This document shows, in pieces, positions 24,289 through 35,202 of a stretch of DNA of 64,000 bases. The position numbers were made by a program, and so were the translations under genes. The first letter of the stretch is position 1. Every line of letters starts with the position of its first letter. The stretch comes from Acidithiobacillus thiooxidans ATCC 19377 (GTDB lineage: Bacteria > Pseudomonadota > Gammaproteobacteria > Acidithiobacillales > Acidithiobacillaceae), in the NCBI RefSeq assembly GCF_009662475.1, contig NZ_CP045571.1, positions 866,501-930,500 of the forward strand. The letters run 5' to 3'. The notes under the pieces are model-generated. The model worked only from the letters and a program-made list of their open reading frames with translations. It was not told the DNA's origin and did not search any database.

Positions 24289-26615
24289 AAGACGCTGTGG
24301 CAGGGGCGGCTCCCTGGCAGGACAGCTTTTCCAGAGCCCTCGATCTGGAAGATATTCGTGCCGCCTGGCTGGCTAAATGTGCCCATGAATATGGGCGGCA
24401 TTATGTGGAAAACCTCCATCCCTGGGTAGGCCTTGCTGAAATTCAGCAGCGCCTTAATATGGCGCTTTTGCTGGCGGAACGATCTGCTGCTGGCTTTTCG
24501 CTGCCCATCCACATTCTCCCGGACGTTCGTTCCCTGCTGGACCTGCTTGAGCGCCCCGGCGCCATTCTGAGCGGCTGCGAGTTGCAGCAGATAACCCGGG
24601 TTTTGCATGGCCAGAAGCACTATGCCTCGGCCTTGCGGGAAGTCAACGACACGCTGACGGAATGGGCAACAGACCTGGAGCCTTCACTATCGCTGCTGCG
24701 GCATCTGCAGCAGGCCCTGGATGATGAAGGCGAACTTCTGGATGCTGCCAGTGCTGAATTAAGCGCCATTCGCCGGCAGTTGCGCCAGGGGCGCGCTGAA
24801 ATACAACGCTTTTTGCAGGGATTTTTACGTAATCCCGATTGGCAGGATTACTGGCAGGATCAGCTGATTGTCCAGCGGAATGACCGCTATGTATTGCCCC
24901 TGAAAACCAGCCACAAAGGCCGTATCAAGGTTATTGTCCATGATCGTTCGGCGAGTGGTGAAACCCTTTTTGTGGAGCCCTTAACGGCGGTAGACCTGAA
25001 TAACCAGTTGGTGCAGGACCGCCAGGCCGAACGTCTGGAGCAGGAAAAGGTACTACGGGCCTTAAGTGCGGCCGTAAGCCAGCAAGTGCCGTCCATGCGC
25101 CGCGCCTTAAAGTACATTGGACGGCTGGACGGAGTTCGCGCCGCCCTGGAACTGGGCAAGGATTTTCAGGGTACGCTGGTTCAGGTGGATAATCGCCCGG
25201 CCTTTGATCTGCACAATTTACGTCATCCCCTGCTGTGTATGCAGCATCCGGGTCAGGTGGTTGGTAATCCTCTGGCTTTGGGCGAAAGTAATCATCAACT
25301 GGTCATTACCGGACCCAATACGGGTGGCAAAACGGCACTGCTCAAGGCCCTGGGGTTGAACCATCTGATGGCTTATTTAGGCATGCCGGTGGCTGCTGAA
25401 GGTCGTCTGGGGTATTTTCGGCAAGGCTTTGCGGTCATTGGTGACGCTCAGGATATTCATACGGACCTGTCTACTTTTTCGGCACAGGTGAGTCGCTTGC
25501 GCAGGGTGCTGGAGCAGGCTGATCAACACAGCCTGGTACTGTTGGATGAGCTGGGAAATGGTACGGATCCCCGCGAAGGGGGTGCCCTGGCCCAGGCCGT
25601 GGCCGAGGCGCTCCTGTCGGTTCAAGCCTGTGCGGTGCTCACCAGTCATCAGGAAATCATGAAACGTTATGCCCTCAGCCGCGCTGGCGTAGCTTTGGCC
25701 GGTATGGGCTTTGACGCAGAACGTCTTGCTCCGACCTATCGTCTGCAATGGGGAGTAGGTGGTGCCAGTCAAGGGTTGACTATCGCGCGACGTGTCGGGA
25801 TGCCTGAAGCGCTGGTACAGCGCGCCGAGGCCTTGTACGCGGATGATCGCGAGGACTGGGAACGCTGGGAAGCACAACGGGAAGGCCTGTTGCGCGCCGC
25901 GCAACAGGCAATGGATGAAGCGGCGCAGGCGCGCATGGAAGCTGACAAATCGGTGAAACGTTTGCAGCGTGAACTGGATGCGGCACGTCAGGATCGGGAG
26001 CGGGCCGCTGAACAGGCTCGCAATGAGTGGACACAATTGCTGCAGAATGCGCGCAGTGAAGTGCGGAAAACCATCGCTGCGCTCAAATCTGGACGGGATA
26101 CCCAGGCGGCCAGTGCGGCACTGGAACAGTTGGGTACGCCTTTTCAGATGGCCGAAACCGTGTCGGTGGATTTGCCTGCAGTCGGCAGCAAAGGCTTGTT
26201 TCTGCCCCTGCGCCAGGTTACCCAGATTGTCCGTGTCGATGCTGCCCGGCAACGTCTGCAAATTCAGTTGCGCGGCAAGCAGGTTTGGATTCCCCTGGAG
26301 CAGTTCCGCGCGGATTCCGCACTGGAAATACCCAAGGAAAAAGGGAGTACTCAGTATGCTTCACCAGAAAATCATCCATGGCGTCTCGATCTGCGCGGTC
26401 AGCTGCGCGAAGATGCCTGGCAGGCTTTGTGCCGCCATGTGGATGGCGCCATGGCTTCCGGTCGCCAGCACATTGAGGTGCTGCATGGTAAAGGCAATGG
26501 CGTCCTGGCTGAAATGGTCAGGGAATTTGCCCATCAGGATCCGCGCATCATCCAGTGGCGTATGGCCCGTCCCGAGCAGGGGGGTGGCGGTGTCAGTGAG
26601 TTGGAGCTACGCTGA
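24285..26615 (+). CDS. mutS2: MutS2 endonuclease/ATPase
   Basis: A 776-residue MutS2. The MutS core and clamp region precedes the ABC-type ATPase with Walker A ITGPNTGGKTALLKALG (GPNTGGKT), signature STFSAQVSRL and Walker B VLLDELGNGTDPREG. A coiled coil (about residues 510-590) leads to a C-terminal Smr nuclease domain with LDLRGQLREDAW and VLHGKGNGVL. MutS2 lacks the mismatch-binding domain; it resolves recombination intermediates or rescues collided ribosomes in other bacteria. Its place between yqeY and dnaG is unusual for this operon. Confidence 0.92.
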   Translation: MKDAVAGAAPWQDSFSRALDLEDIRAAWLAKCAHEYGRHYVENLHPWVGLAEIQQRLNMALLLAERSAAGFSLPIHILPDVRSLLDLLERPGAILSGCELQQITRVLHGQKHYASALREVNDTLTEWATDLEPSLSLLRHLQQALDDEGELLDAASAELSAIRRQLRQGRAEIQRFLQGFLRNPDWQDYWQDQLIVQRNDRYVLPLKTSHKGRIKVIVHDRSASGETLFVEPLTAVDLNNQLVQDRQAERLEQEKVLRALSAAVSQQVPSMRRALKYIGRLDGVRAALELGKDFQGTLVQVDNRPAFDLHNLRHPLLCMQHPGQVVGNPLALGESNHQLVITGPNTGGKTALLKALGLNHLMAYLGMPVAAEGRLGYFRQGFAVIGDAQDIHTDLSTFSAQVSRLRRVLEQADQHSLVLLDELGNGTDPREGGALAQAVAEALLSVQACAVLTSHQEIMKRYALSRAGVALAGMGFDAERLAPTYRLQWGVGGASQGLTIARRVGMPEALVQRAEALYADDREDWERWEAQREGLLRAAQQAMDEAAQARMEADKSVKRLQRELDAARQDRERAAEQARNEWTQLLQNARSEVRKTIAALKSGRDTQAASAALEQLGTPFQMAETVSVDLPAVGSKGLFLPLRQVTQIVRVDAARQRLQIQLRGKQVWIPLEQFRADSALEIPKEKGSTQYASPENHPWRLDLRGQLREDAWQALCRHVDGAMASGRQHIEVLHGKGNGVLAEMVREFAHQDPRIIQWRMARPEQGGGGVSELELR

Positions 26616-26618
26616 AAC

Positions 26619-28379
26619 ATGGTCAAATTTTCCCCCGCATTCATAGATGCTCTCCTCGAACGGACCGATTTGATCCGTCTGGTGGAAGGTCGTGTTCCCC
26701 TGAAGAAAAAGGGCAAGGATTTTTGGGCCTGCTGTCCTTTTCATCAGGAAAAAAGTCCCTCATTTTCAGTGAGTCCGGAAAAACAGATTTATTATTGTTT
26801 TGGATGTCATGCCCACGGTAACGCCATTGGGTTTCTGATGGCCCATGATCGTCTTTCCTTTCCTGAGGCGGTAGCGTTGCTGGCGGAAGATGCCGGGGTG
26901 GCCTTACCTGAAGAGGCTGTTGGTCAGTCTGTTCAGGAAGATCTCCGCCCTTTTCGGCAGATTCTGGACAAGGCGGTCAGCCTGTACCGGGATGCACTGG
27001 CAAAAAATCCGGCGGCCCAGCAGTACTGGCAGAGCCGAGGTCTCCATCAGGAAATCATTACCCGCTTTGAATTGGGTTATGCTCCTCCCGCCGCGAATTT
27101 TCTGAGTCAGCAACTGGGTAAGGATGAAAATACCCGACGCGCACTGATTGGTGCAGGGTTGGTGAGTAGCCGCGAGGATCATTCGGTTTATGATCGTTTT
27201 CGGGACAGGGTTATTTTTCCGATTCGTGATGGTCGCGGCCATCTGGTTGGATTGGGGGGACGCAGTCTCGATGGCCGGGAGCCCAAATATCTGAACTCTC
27301 CCGAAGGTCCGCTGTACCACAAAGGGCAGGTGCTTTACGGCCTGCATCAGGCCCGGGATGGCCTGCGTCGGATGAATCGTGCCGTGCTGGTGGAAGGCTA
27401 TCTGGATGTCATCACCCTGCATCAGGCCGGACTGGATTATGCCGTTGCCGCCAGTGGTACGGCACTCGGGGAAAGTCAGCTACAGATGCTGTTTCGTGCG
27501 GCTGCAGAGATTTTGCTGTGCTTTGATGGGGATACTGCCGGCCGTAAGGCGGCCTGGCGGGCGGTGCAAATGGCGCCTGAATTGTTGCGCGAGGGGCGTC
27601 TGCTGCGGGTACTGTTTTTGCCGGATGGCCAGGACCCGGATTCGCTGGTGCGCGAGCAGGGCGCAGCAGCGCTGGAAGCTTTATTCCCGACGGCTCGGCC
27701 GGCCATCGACTTTTTTCTCGATGAACTGCAGCGTCGCCATAATATTGCCGCAGAAGATGAAAAAGCCCAGTTTCTGCGGGAAGCGCGGGAATTTTTACAG
27801 CGTATAAATGATGCCACTTTGCGGGAAGTTTATCTCCATAAACTCCAGGAGTTATGTGGTCTGGCCTTTGCCATACCTTCCAAAACGCGTCGTCGGGATG
27901 CTCGAGTTACAGCGTCAGCGCAACCGTCGCGGAGCAAAGACGGGCCCTCCCTCTTCAAGAACGCGATGCGCCTGCTCTTGAATCATCCTGATGACCCTGT
28001 CTGGCAGCAACTGGAAAAGGATCTGCTCCCTTTTGCGTCTGACCCCATTGCAAAAAAACTCGATGCTACCCTTGATATTTTGGCAAACATGACCCATTTA
28101 AGTTCTCACGAGCTTTTGGCGAGACTGGCTGGTACTGATCTGGCAGAGTTTTGTTATGCCTTGGTCATGTCCGAGGCGGATGAGAGCCAGGGGGGCGCAT
28201 TGTTGCGCAATGAAATACCTGAATGTGTGCACAGGGTAAATCGGCGCCTGAGCGCCGCTAGGTTGGAATATATGGGCCATACGGCGGATCGTTCGGGATT
28301 GGGCGCGCTGACAGAGCAGGAGCGGACCGAAATCGTGTTGTCAACGCGACGTGGTCGCCACAAGCGTCCCGAATCCTGA
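26619..28379 (+). CDS. dnaG: DNA primase
   Basis: A 586-residue primase that lays RNA primers at the replication fork. The N-terminal CHC2 zinc finger is CCPFHQEKSPSFSV...YYCFGCHAHGNAIGF, followed by the TOPRIM domain with VLVEGYLDVITLHQAG and LCFDGDTAGRKAAWRA, and a C-terminal helicase-binding domain. It begins three bases after mutS2. Length and motifs are standard. Confidence 0.96.
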   Translation: MVKFSPAFIDALLERTDLIRLVEGRVPLKKKGKDFWACCPFHQEKSPSFSVSPEKQIYYCFGCHAHGNAIGFLMAHDRLSFPEAVALLAEDAGVALPEEAVGQSVQEDLRPFRQILDKAVSLYRDALAKNPAAQQYWQSRGLHQEIITRFELGYAPPAANFLSQQLGKDENTRRALIGAGLVSSREDHSVYDRFRDRVIFPIRDGRGHLVGLGGRSLDGREPKYLNSPEGPLYHKGQVLYGLHQARDGLRRMNRAVLVEGYLDVITLHQAGLDYAVAASGTALGESQLQMLFRAAAEILLCFDGDTAGRKAAWRAVQMAPELLREGRLLRVLFLPDGQDPDSLVREQGAAALEALFPTARPAIDFFLDELQRRHNIAAEDEKAQFLREAREFLQRINDATLREVYLHKLQELCGLAFAIPSKTRRRDARVTASAQPSRSKDGPSLFKNAMRLLLNHPDDPVWQQLEKDLLPFASDPIAKKLDATLDILANMTHLSSHELLARLAGTDLAEFCYALVMSEADESQGGALLRNEIPECVHRVNRRLSAARLEYMGHTADRSGLGALTEQERTEIVLSTRRGRHKRPES

Positions 28380-28425
28380 AGGGTCCAGACAAAAAGGATG
28401 GATGAATGCGGTCAATGAATTTAGC

Positions 28426-28455
28426 TTTTCATCCTGGTGGTTTTTCTTATATAAT
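28426..28455 (+). promoter_or_regulatory. Candidate internal promoter for rpoD
   Basis: A perfect TATAAT (28450-28455) lies 30 bp upstream of the rpoD start, with a weak TTTTCA (28426-28431) 18 bp before it. An independent promoter here would allow rpoD to be transcribed apart from rpsU and dnaG, as happens in other bacteria. Confidence 0.5.
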
Positions 28456-28484
28456 ATGCGGCTTTCCGCGAGTGCAGGATGGTT

Positions 28485-30377
28485 ATGAGAGACGGTGAGA
28501 GTGTAGTGGACAATGAGTCTCAGCGGTCTGAGCTGAAGCGTCTGATCGCGCGCGGAAAAGAGCAGGGATACCTGACCTACGGGGAGATTAACGATCATCT
28601 GCCTGAAGAAGTTTTTGATCCTGAGCAGATGGAAAATGTCATTTCCATGATTAATGACATGGGCATCGAAGTTTTTGAAGAAGCACCGGATGGCGATACT
28701 CTTCTGGATGGTGAAGGTAATGTCGGCGTGGCTGCCCAGGAAGCCGAAGAAGCTGCTGAGGAAGCCCTGGCTGTCGTCGAAGCGGATATTGGCCGTACCA
28801 GTGACCCGGTACGTATGTACATGCGTGAGATGGGCACGGTTGAGCTTTTAACCCGGGAAGGCGAAATTGAAATAGCCCGCCGCATTGAAGATGGTCTGAT
28901 GCAGGTTTTGCGTGCGGTTTCCACCTGCCCGACCACCATCTCGCTGTTGCTGGATGCTGCTGATCGGGTTGAGCGCGGAGAAACGCGCCTGGATGAAGTG
29001 GTCGATGCATTTATTGATCCCAATGCTCTGGATGCAGAAGCTGTCAGTGAAGACGAAGAGCCTGTTTTGCTGGAAGGCGAAGAGCCTGAAGACACGGATG
29101 ATGAAGATGAAGAAGGCGAAGAAGGCACTCTTGAAGCGGATAAGGGTCCCCAGCTGGAAGAAGCCCTGGAGCGCTTTGCCGTCATTCGCGAAGCCTATCT
29201 GAATCTGCTTGCCAGTCATGCCGAAGGTGAAATGCATGACGAAAGCTATCAGGAAAAAAGACGCGAGCTGGCAGAACGCTTTCTGGAAATCAAGCTGAAT
29301 GGTCGCCAGATTGATGTGATGGCCGATGCCTTGCGGGCTTTAACTGACGGCGTGCGCCAATGTGAGCGTGAGCTCATGGAGATTTGTATTGAGCGGGCGC
29401 GTTTTCCCCGGAAGGAATTTGTGCGCAGTTATCCGGGTCATGAAAGTGATCTGGGCTGGATAGACCAACAGATTAATGGTGGCTTTACTTATAGCGCACG
29501 GTTAGTGGAATATCGGGATGATATTCTCGCCATCATGAAGCGTCTGGCAGATATTGAAAAACGGGCGGGCTTGCCGGTTGCAGAAATCAAGGAAGCCAGC
29601 CGTTTGATGTCTATTGGTGAGGCAAAAGCCCGGCGGGCCAAAAAGGAAATGGTCGAAGCCAACCTGCGTCTGGTCATCTCCATTGCCAAGAAGTACACCA
29701 ATCGTGGTCTGCAATTTCTGGATTTGATTCAGGAAGGCAATATCGGCTTGATGAAAGCGGTGGACAAATTTGAATACCGGCGTGGCTACAAGTTTTCTAC
29801 CTACGCTACCTGGTGGATTAGACAGGCCATTACCCGCAGTATTGCCGATCAGGCGCGCACCATTCGTATTCCGGTGCACATGATTGAAACCATCAACAAG
29901 CTGAACCGGATTAGTCGGCAAATGCTGCAGGAAATGGGTCGTGAGCCATCACCGGAAGAGCTGGCAGAGCGCATGGAAATGCCCGAGGACAAGATACGCA
30001 AGGTGCTGAAAATTGCCAAGGAACCGATTTCCATGGAAACTCCCATTGGTGACGACGAAGACTCCCATCTGGGTGACTTTATTGAAGATCGTAATGTCAC
30101 CGCGCCGGCCGAATCAGCAGTCAACGCGGCTATTCGCGAGGTTGTCGAAGAACTTCTGGACAATGGTCTGACAGCCCGAGAGGCCAAAGTGTTGCGTATG
30201 CGCTTTGGAATCGGCATGAACACGGATCACACCCTTGAAGAAGTGGGTAAACAGTTTGATGTGACCCGTGAGCGTATCCGTCAGATTGAAGCCAAGGCGC
30301 TGCGGAAGCTGCGTCATCCTTCCCGCTCTGAGCGTTTAAAGAGTTTTGTGGACGGAGAAGTCACCATTCCTTCCTGA
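28485..30377 (+). CDS. rpoD: Primary RNA polymerase sigma factor (sigma-70)
   Basis: A 630-residue housekeeping sigma factor with all regions: 1.1 ([23 protein letters not shown]), 1.2 ([16 protein letters not shown]), an acidic non-conserved insert ([22 protein letters not shown]), region 2 ([37 protein letters not shown]), 3 and 4 ([32 protein letters not shown]). AGGA at 28476-28479 favours ATG 28485, but ATG 28479 in the same frame is possible. Last protein gene of the macromolecular synthesis operon. Confidence 0.97.
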   Translation: MRDGESVVDNESQRSELKRLIARGKEQGYLTYGEINDHLPEEVFDPEQMENVISMINDMGIEVFEEAPDGDTLLDGEGNVGVAAQEAEEAAEEALAVVEADIGRTSDPVRMYMREMGTVELLTREGEIEIARRIEDGLMQVLRAVSTCPTTISLLLDAADRVERGETRLDEVVDAFIDPNALDAEAVSEDEEPVLLEGEEPEDTDDEDEEGEEGTLEADKGPQLEEALERFAVIREAYLNLLASHAEGEMHDESYQEKRRELAERFLEIKLNGRQIDVMADALRALTDGVRQCERELMEICIERARFPRKEFVRSYPGHESDLGWIDQQINGGFTYSARLVEYRDDILAIMKRLADIEKRAGLPVAEIKEASRLMSIGEAKARRAKKEMVEANLRLVISIAKKYTNRGLQFLDLIQEGNIGLMKAVDKFEYRRGYKFSTYATWWIRQAITRSIADQARTIRIPVHMIETINKLNRISRQMLQEMGREPSPEELAERMEMPEDKIRKVLKIAKEPISMETPIGDDEDSHLGDFIEDRNVTAPAESAVNAAIREVVEELLDNGLTAREAKVLRMRFGIGMNTDHTLEEVGKQFDVTRERIRQIEAKALRKLRHPSRSERLKSFVDGEVTIPS

Positions 30378-30399
30378 AGGGTAAATGTGGTAAAAATGC

Positions 30400-30423
30400 G
30401 GGCGCGAGAGCGATTTCGCGCCC
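30400..30423 (+). terminator. Hairpin terminator after rpoD
   Basis: An 8-bp GC-rich stem GGGCGCGA / TCGCGCCC with an 8-nt loop, followed by TCTCTTC, between rpoD and the tRNA gene. The weak T-tract may allow readthrough into the tRNA eight bases later. Confidence 0.6.
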
Positions 30424-30431
30424 TCTCTTCA

Positions 30432-30508
<77 letters not shown>

Positions 30509-30706
30509 ATTAAATCAAGCAGTTATAAATTAGTCATTGACAATCCTCTACTCATCAGACGCAAATTCGGTACCATGCTGAATCTGTAACTAAGTCTTAT
30601 TCTTACGACTACAGTTGTCAAAAAACCGGCAGGAACTTGGAGGGGTGTGATTCGGATGCTGTCAGCATTTTGTCGAGTTTGCAGCGGTCTTGCGCTTTTC
30701 TTCATG

Positions 30707-30722
30707 CTGTATAAAAATACAG
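30707..30722 (+). promoter_or_regulatory. LexA (SOS) box upstream of lexA
   Basis: CTGTATAAAAATACAG matches the proteobacterial LexA box CTG-N10-CAG perfectly. It overlaps a likely -10 element (TATAAA, 30710-30715) and lies 31 bp before the lexA start, so autorepression is expected. Confidence 0.9.
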
Positions 30723-30753
30723 AATCATACGTACCGATTTCTGGAGGCATGGC

Positions 30754-31374
30754 ATGGATAAACTGACGCCGCGTCAGGCCGAGATTCTGGCCTGGATTCG
30801 CGCCCGGATGCTGGAAGACAATTTGCCACCCACGCGTGCGGAATTGATGAAAGCCTTTGACTTTCGTTCACCCAATGCGGCGGAAACCCATTTGCGCATG
30901 TTGGCGCGCAAAGGTTATCTGGAACTGCAAAATGGTACCGCACGGGGGATTCGCCTGCACGAAGATTTGAGCGCGACCATGGGCTTGCCTTTGGTGGGTC
31001 GGGTAGCCGCCGGGCAACCGATGCTGGCTGAGGAGTTTCGCGAGGGGCAGTTGCCGGTGGACCCTAAACTATTTTCGCCGGGGGCTGATTATTTGTTGAG
31101 GGTGCAGGGTATGAGTATGCGCGATGCGGGTATTCTGGATGGCGATATTCTGGCGGTGCGCCATGAGGCTGGCTTTACGCCACAAAATGGCCAGATTGTA
31201 GTGGCTCGAGTCAACGGAGAGGTTACGGTCAAGCGCTGGCAACGAAAGCAGGGCAAAGTCAGCCTGTTACCCGAAAATCCGGATTTTTCTCCTATTGAGG
31301 TGGACTTGTCCCGTGATGATTTGCTGGTTGAAGGGCAGGTTGTAGGCCTGCTGCGGATTGGTAACCGCCTCTAA
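30754..31374 (+). CDS. lexA: LexA repressor
   Basis: A 206-residue SOS repressor. The N-terminal winged helix ([39 protein letters not shown]) binds the box upstream. The self-cleavage site is Ala86-Gly87 (VAAGQP), and the catalytic pair is Ser121 (GMSMRDAG) and Lys160 (VTVKRW). GGAGG precedes the ATG. RecA-stimulated self-cleavage would induce the SOS regulon. Confidence 0.97.
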   Translation: MDKLTPRQAEILAWIRARMLEDNLPPTRAELMKAFDFRSPNAAETHLRMLARKGYLELQNGTARGIRLHEDLSATMGLPLVGRVAAGQPMLAEEFREGQLPVDPKLFSPGADYLLRVQGMSMRDAGILDGDILAVRHEAGFTPQNGQIVVARVNGEVTVKRWQRKQGKVSLLPENPDFSPIEVDLSRDDLLVEGQVVGLLRIGNRL

Positions 31375-31540
31375 AAAATCCATTACTGGAACCATCTCCG
31401 GCGTTGAAGGTCTTCTTTCAAGAGCTTGCCGCGTGTATCAATGGTTTTTCGGTTCTTGTCGTTTCTGGTCTTGATGCGCTCAGCGGTTTACAATCATACG
31501 TTATCACTTTTTTCAGAATTTACAGGATTAACATTCATAC

Positions 31541-32398
31541 ATGGACAAATCATCTATCGCTCTGGCAGTGGGTCTTCTAATTATTGGCGGCTTAACGGGG
31601 GCAGTTATCGAACGCTTTGCCATTAATCCTGATTCCGCCACGAGCAGCAGTCCGTTGAGTCTGAATGGCGCCAAGAAGCTGCTGAATGATGTTACCCATG
31701 GCCAGGCCAGTGCTGAAAAGGTTTTTCCTGGGCCTGGTGGTTTGACGGGTATTGAAGTCAGTATGGAAGGTCATCCGACCATTGCTTATGCGACGGCAGA
31801 TGGACAATATCTGGTGGCCGGACCGGTGCTCAATCAGCAAGGTCAGGATGCCGCCCATGCTGACATGATCAAGCTGGGGCTCATTCCCAAACCGGCATCG
31901 GCTGCGGTTTTGGCTGAAAAAGCCGCCCATGCAGACAGTTTTGTGCTGGGAAGCAAAGGGCCGGAACTCACGGCTTTTGTAGATCCTAACTGCATTTACT
32001 GTCACAAGTTTTACGAAGAAGCCAAACCGCTCATTGCTGCAGGTAAGCTACGCGTCCGCTATGTGGTCGTGGCTTTCCTGAAGCCCAGCAGCGCCGGTAA
32101 AGCGGCGGCTATTTTGGGGGCCAGTGACCCTGCTGCCGCCATGGCGGAAAATGAAAAAGGCTTTGATGAGGCAACGGAAGAGGGTGGTATTACTCCTGCT
32201 AAAAATCCTGATCCGGCGACCCTGGCTGCGGTAGAAAACAATACCAAGCTGCTGAGTGAAAGCGGAGAAGTGGCGACCCCGACCCTTATTTACTGTAATG
32301 CCCAGAATCAGGCCGTTCTGGCACATGGTTTGGATCGCTCCAGTCTGGCCGATTTTGTTGATCATATCAGCAGCCTGGAAAATGGAGCTTGCCATTGA
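31541..32398 (+). CDS. DsbG/DsbC-like thiol:disulfide protein
   Basis: A 285-residue exported or membrane-anchored thioredoxin-fold protein. An N-terminal hydrophobic segment (IALAVGLLIIGGLTGAVI) is followed by a DsbC/G-type dimerisation domain and a thioredoxin domain with active site CIYC in FVDPNCIYCHKFY and a cis-proline loop VATPTLIY. It probably isomerises or protects periplasmic disulfides. Two further cysteines are in the C-terminal half. Its TGA overlaps the pepN ATG. Confidence 0.85.
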   Translation: MDKSSIALAVGLLIIGGLTGAVIERFAINPDSATSSSPLSLNGAKKLLNDVTHGQASAEKVFPGPGGLTGIEVSMEGHPTIAYATADGQYLVAGPVLNQQGQDAAHADMIKLGLIPKPASAAVLAEKAAHADSFVLGSKGPELTAFVDPNCIYCHKFYEEAKPLIAAGKLRVRYVVVAFLKPSSAGKAAAILGASDPAAAMAENEKGFDEATEEGGITPAKNPDPATLAAVENNTKLLSESGEVATPTLIYCNAQNQAVLAHGLDRSSLADFVDHISSLENGACH

Positions 32399-35037
32399 TG
32401 ATTGCTCAAGATAATAACGCGGTTATTCATCGCGAAGATTATCAGCCGCCCCTCTATCGGATTACCGAGGTCGCGCTGAATGTTCATCTGGACCCGGAAA
32501 ATACCGAAGTGGAGGCCTGCCTGCATTTTCAGCGCCTGACTGCGGGGCCGGAGTCCGAGTTGCATCTGGACGGCGAATCTCTGGAATTGCTGAGTATTTT
32601 GAGAGATGGTCAGCCCTTGGCGGAAAATTTGTTTCGTTCTGATGCGACGGGTTTGACCTTGTTGAATCCTGAGCCGGAATTTTTATTGGAAACCCGGGTA
32701 AAGATTCATCCCGCTGCCAATTCGACCCTGTCCGGTTTGTATTTTGCGGGTGGGCAGTTTTTGACGCAATGTGAGGCAGAGGGTTTCCGGCGTATTACCT
32801 ATTATCTGGACCGCCCGGATTGTCTGGCCAAATTTACGGTGACTTTGCACGCTTCCCGAAAAACCTGTCCGGTGCTGCTGGCCAATGGCAACTGCATTGC
32901 CCAGGGGGATGAAGACAACGATTGGCATTGGGCGCGTTGGGAAGATCCTTATCCCAAGCCTGCTTATTTATTTGCCATGGTAGCCGGTGATCTGGCCGTA
33001 CAGCGCGATGTTTTTGTGACGCAATCGGGACGGTCGGTGACGCTGGAAATTTATGTGGCCGAACGGGACCTGGGAGCCTGCGATCAGGCCATGGAAAGCC
33101 TGAAGCGGGCCATGCGCTGGGATGAAGAGGGTTACGGGCGCGAATATGATCTGGATCGCTACATGATTGTGGCGACCGATAGCTTCAATATGGGGGCGAT
33201 GGAAAACAAGGGCCTCAACATTTTCAACTCCAAATATGTGCTGGCCAGCCCTGAAACCGCCACCGATACGGATTATCAGGGCGTTGAATCGGTCATCGCC
33301 CATGAATACTTTCATAACTGGACGGGTAACCGGGTAACCTTGCGGGACTGGTTTCAACTGAGCCTCAAAGAAGGTTTGACGGTATTTCGTGATCAGGAAT
33401 TCAGTGCAGATATGAATTCGCGTGGGGTGCAACGGATTGGCGATGTGCGCCGCCTGCGCTCCGCCCAGTTTCCTGAAGATGCGGGTCCGCTGGCACATCC
33501 GGTGCGTCCCGATGCCTATTCGGAAATCAATAATTTTTACACGGCGACGGTGTACGAAAAGGGCGCGGAACTGGTGCGCATGATCCACACCTTGCTGGGC
33601 AAGGAAGGCTTTCGGCGCGGCACGGATTTGTATTTTGAACGACATGATGGGCATGCGGTGACCATCGAAGATTTTGTGGAGGCCATGGAAGAGGCCAACC
33701 ACTATGATCTTTCCCGGTTTCGGTGCTGGTATTCCCAGGCGGGAACCCCACAAGTAAAGGCAGAGGGAAGTTATGATCCCGCGAGTCGTTCCTACACGCT
33801 GACTTTGCAGCAGTCCACCCCCGCCACGCCCGGACAGCCAAACAAGGAGCCGGTTCCTATTCCGGTGCGCATGGCGTTGCTGAACACTCAGGGAGAAAAA
33901 GCGGTTCTCGATAAAACTGGTGCAGTCGAAAAGGTGATTTTATTGGAGCAGGCCAGTCAAAGCTGGACTTTTGAGGGCTTGCCCGATCCGGTGATTCCTT
34001 CCTTGCTGCGAGGTTTTTCCGCGCCAGTGCGGCTGGATATTGCTCTTGATGATCAGGCCCGCAGTTTTCTGGCCGGTGTGGATGATGATCCTTTTAATCG
34101 CTGGGAAAGCGCCCAGGAGTTGGCCCTTAAAACCTTGTTGTCCGGGGTAAAAAATCATCAGGAACTTGAAGTGTTGCCTGCGGCCCTGAAACAGGCGCTG
34201 TCTGCCACATTGAAACAAAGTCAGATGGACCCGGCCTTTCGCGCGGAGTTACTGACTTTGCCCAGCGAGGATTATATCGGTGAACAGATGCCGGTCATTG
34301 CGGTAGATGCCATTCATCGAGCGCGAGAGACCCTGCTCGATAAAATTGGCGCACATTTTCATGATGAATGGTTAGGGTTGTATCAGGATCTTGCGGGCGC
34401 TTATGAGCGGGATGGGGCTTCCATTGGTCGTCGCCGTCTTCGTAATATGGCCTTGAGTTATCTGATTCATAGTGACCACAGTCGTCACGAGGACATGACC
34501 CTGCATGCGCGTCAGCAATATGTGCAGGCCGATAACATGACAGACCGTCTGGCGGCTTTTCAGCTGCTGGTGCAGCATCCCAAACATGATGCCGAAGACA
34601 TCCTTCTGGATTTTTATCAGAAATGGCAGGATTATCCGCTGGTAATCGACAAATGGTTCGCTATTCAGGCCATGGCACCGCGCCCCGATACCTTGCGCCA
34701 TGTGCAGCATCTTTTGGTGCATCCGGCCTTTGACTGGAAGGTGCCCAATCGGGTGCGTGCGGTGTTGGGTGCTTTTTCCATGAATCCGACCTTATTTCAT
34801 GCCGCTGATGGATCAGGTTATGCTTTTTTTGCCGAGCAAATCCGTAGGCTGGATGATATCAACCCGCAAACCGCCGCCCGTCTGGCCACTCCCCTCAGTC
34901 GTTGGCAACGCTATGACAAGGTCCGCCAGCAAGGCATGATGAATGCCCTGCAACTGTTAGCGGCCAAAGCCAAGCTGTCTCGCGACCTAGCCGAAGTCAT
35001 ACAGCGGTCGTATCCTGCCTCTCCCGGTAGCGCGTAA
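32398..35037 (+). CDS. pepN: Aminopeptidase N
   Basis: A 879-residue M1 zinc aminopeptidase with substrate motif GAMEN (about residue 268) and zinc site HEYFHNWTGNRVTLRDWFQLSLKEGLT (HExxH plus the downstream Glu, starting near residue 302). Full length matches gamma-proteobacterial PepN. It removes N-terminal residues from cytoplasmic peptides. ATG 32398 overlaps the dsbG stop; an in-frame TTG at 32389 is less likely. Confidence 0.95.
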   Translation: MIAQDNNAVIHREDYQPPLYRITEVALNVHLDPENTEVEACLHFQRLTAGPESELHLDGESLELLSILRDGQPLAENLFRSDATGLTLLNPEPEFLLETRVKIHPAANSTLSGLYFAGGQFLTQCEAEGFRRITYYLDRPDCLAKFTVTLHASRKTCPVLLANGNCIAQGDEDNDWHWARWEDPYPKPAYLFAMVAGDLAVQRDVFVTQSGRSVTLEIYVAERDLGACDQAMESLKRAMRWDEEGYGREYDLDRYMIVATDSFNMGAMENKGLNIFNSKYVLASPETATDTDYQGVESVIAHEYFHNWTGNRVTLRDWFQLSLKEGLTVFRDQEFSADMNSRGVQRIGDVRRLRSAQFPEDAGPLAHPVRPDAYSEINNFYTATVYEKGAELVRMIHTLLGKEGFRRGTDLYFERHDGHAVTIEDFVEAMEEANHYDLSRFRCWYSQAGTPQVKAEGSYDPASRSYTLTLQQSTPATPGQPNKEPVPIPVRMALLNTQGEKAVLDKTGAVEKVILLEQASQSWTFEGLPDPVIPSLLRGFSAPVRLDIALDDQARSFLAGVDDDPFNRWESAQELALKTLLSGVKNHQELEVLPAALKQALSATLKQSQMDPAFRAELLTLPSEDYIGEQMPVIAVDAIHRARETLLDKIGAHFHDEWLGLYQDLAGAYERDGASIGRRRLRNMALSYLIHSDHSRHEDMTLHARQQYVQADNMTDRLAAFQLLVQHPKHDAEDILLDFYQKWQDYPLVIDKWFAIQAMAPRPDTLRHVQHLLVHPAFDWKVPNRVRAVLGAFSMNPTLFHAADGSGYAFFAEQIRRLDDINPQTAARLATPLSRWQRYDKVRQQGMMNALQLLAAKAKLSRDLAEVIQRSYPASPGSA

Positions 35038-35202
35038 GCAGAGTATTCTGCGGCAAGTTTCCTGAAAAGTCTTCATTAGGTGGTTCCTGTTATATTTTAA
35101 TTTCTACCTTGAACTTATCTGGATTCCGTACTATATGAGATGAGAATTTAATAAAGTTGTCATGTATGCTGCTTAAACTTGTCTACATATAGGAGTATCG
35201 TA

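Noticed and set aside
30523-30750. Minus-strand ORF of 75 codons between tRNA-Ile and lexA
   Set aside because: It overlaps the LexA box and promoter and has no ribosome-binding site or recognisable domain.
33000-33753. Minus-strand open frame of 261 codons within pepN
   Set aside because: Antisense to the zinc-binding core of aminopeptidase N; no ribosome-binding site or domain.
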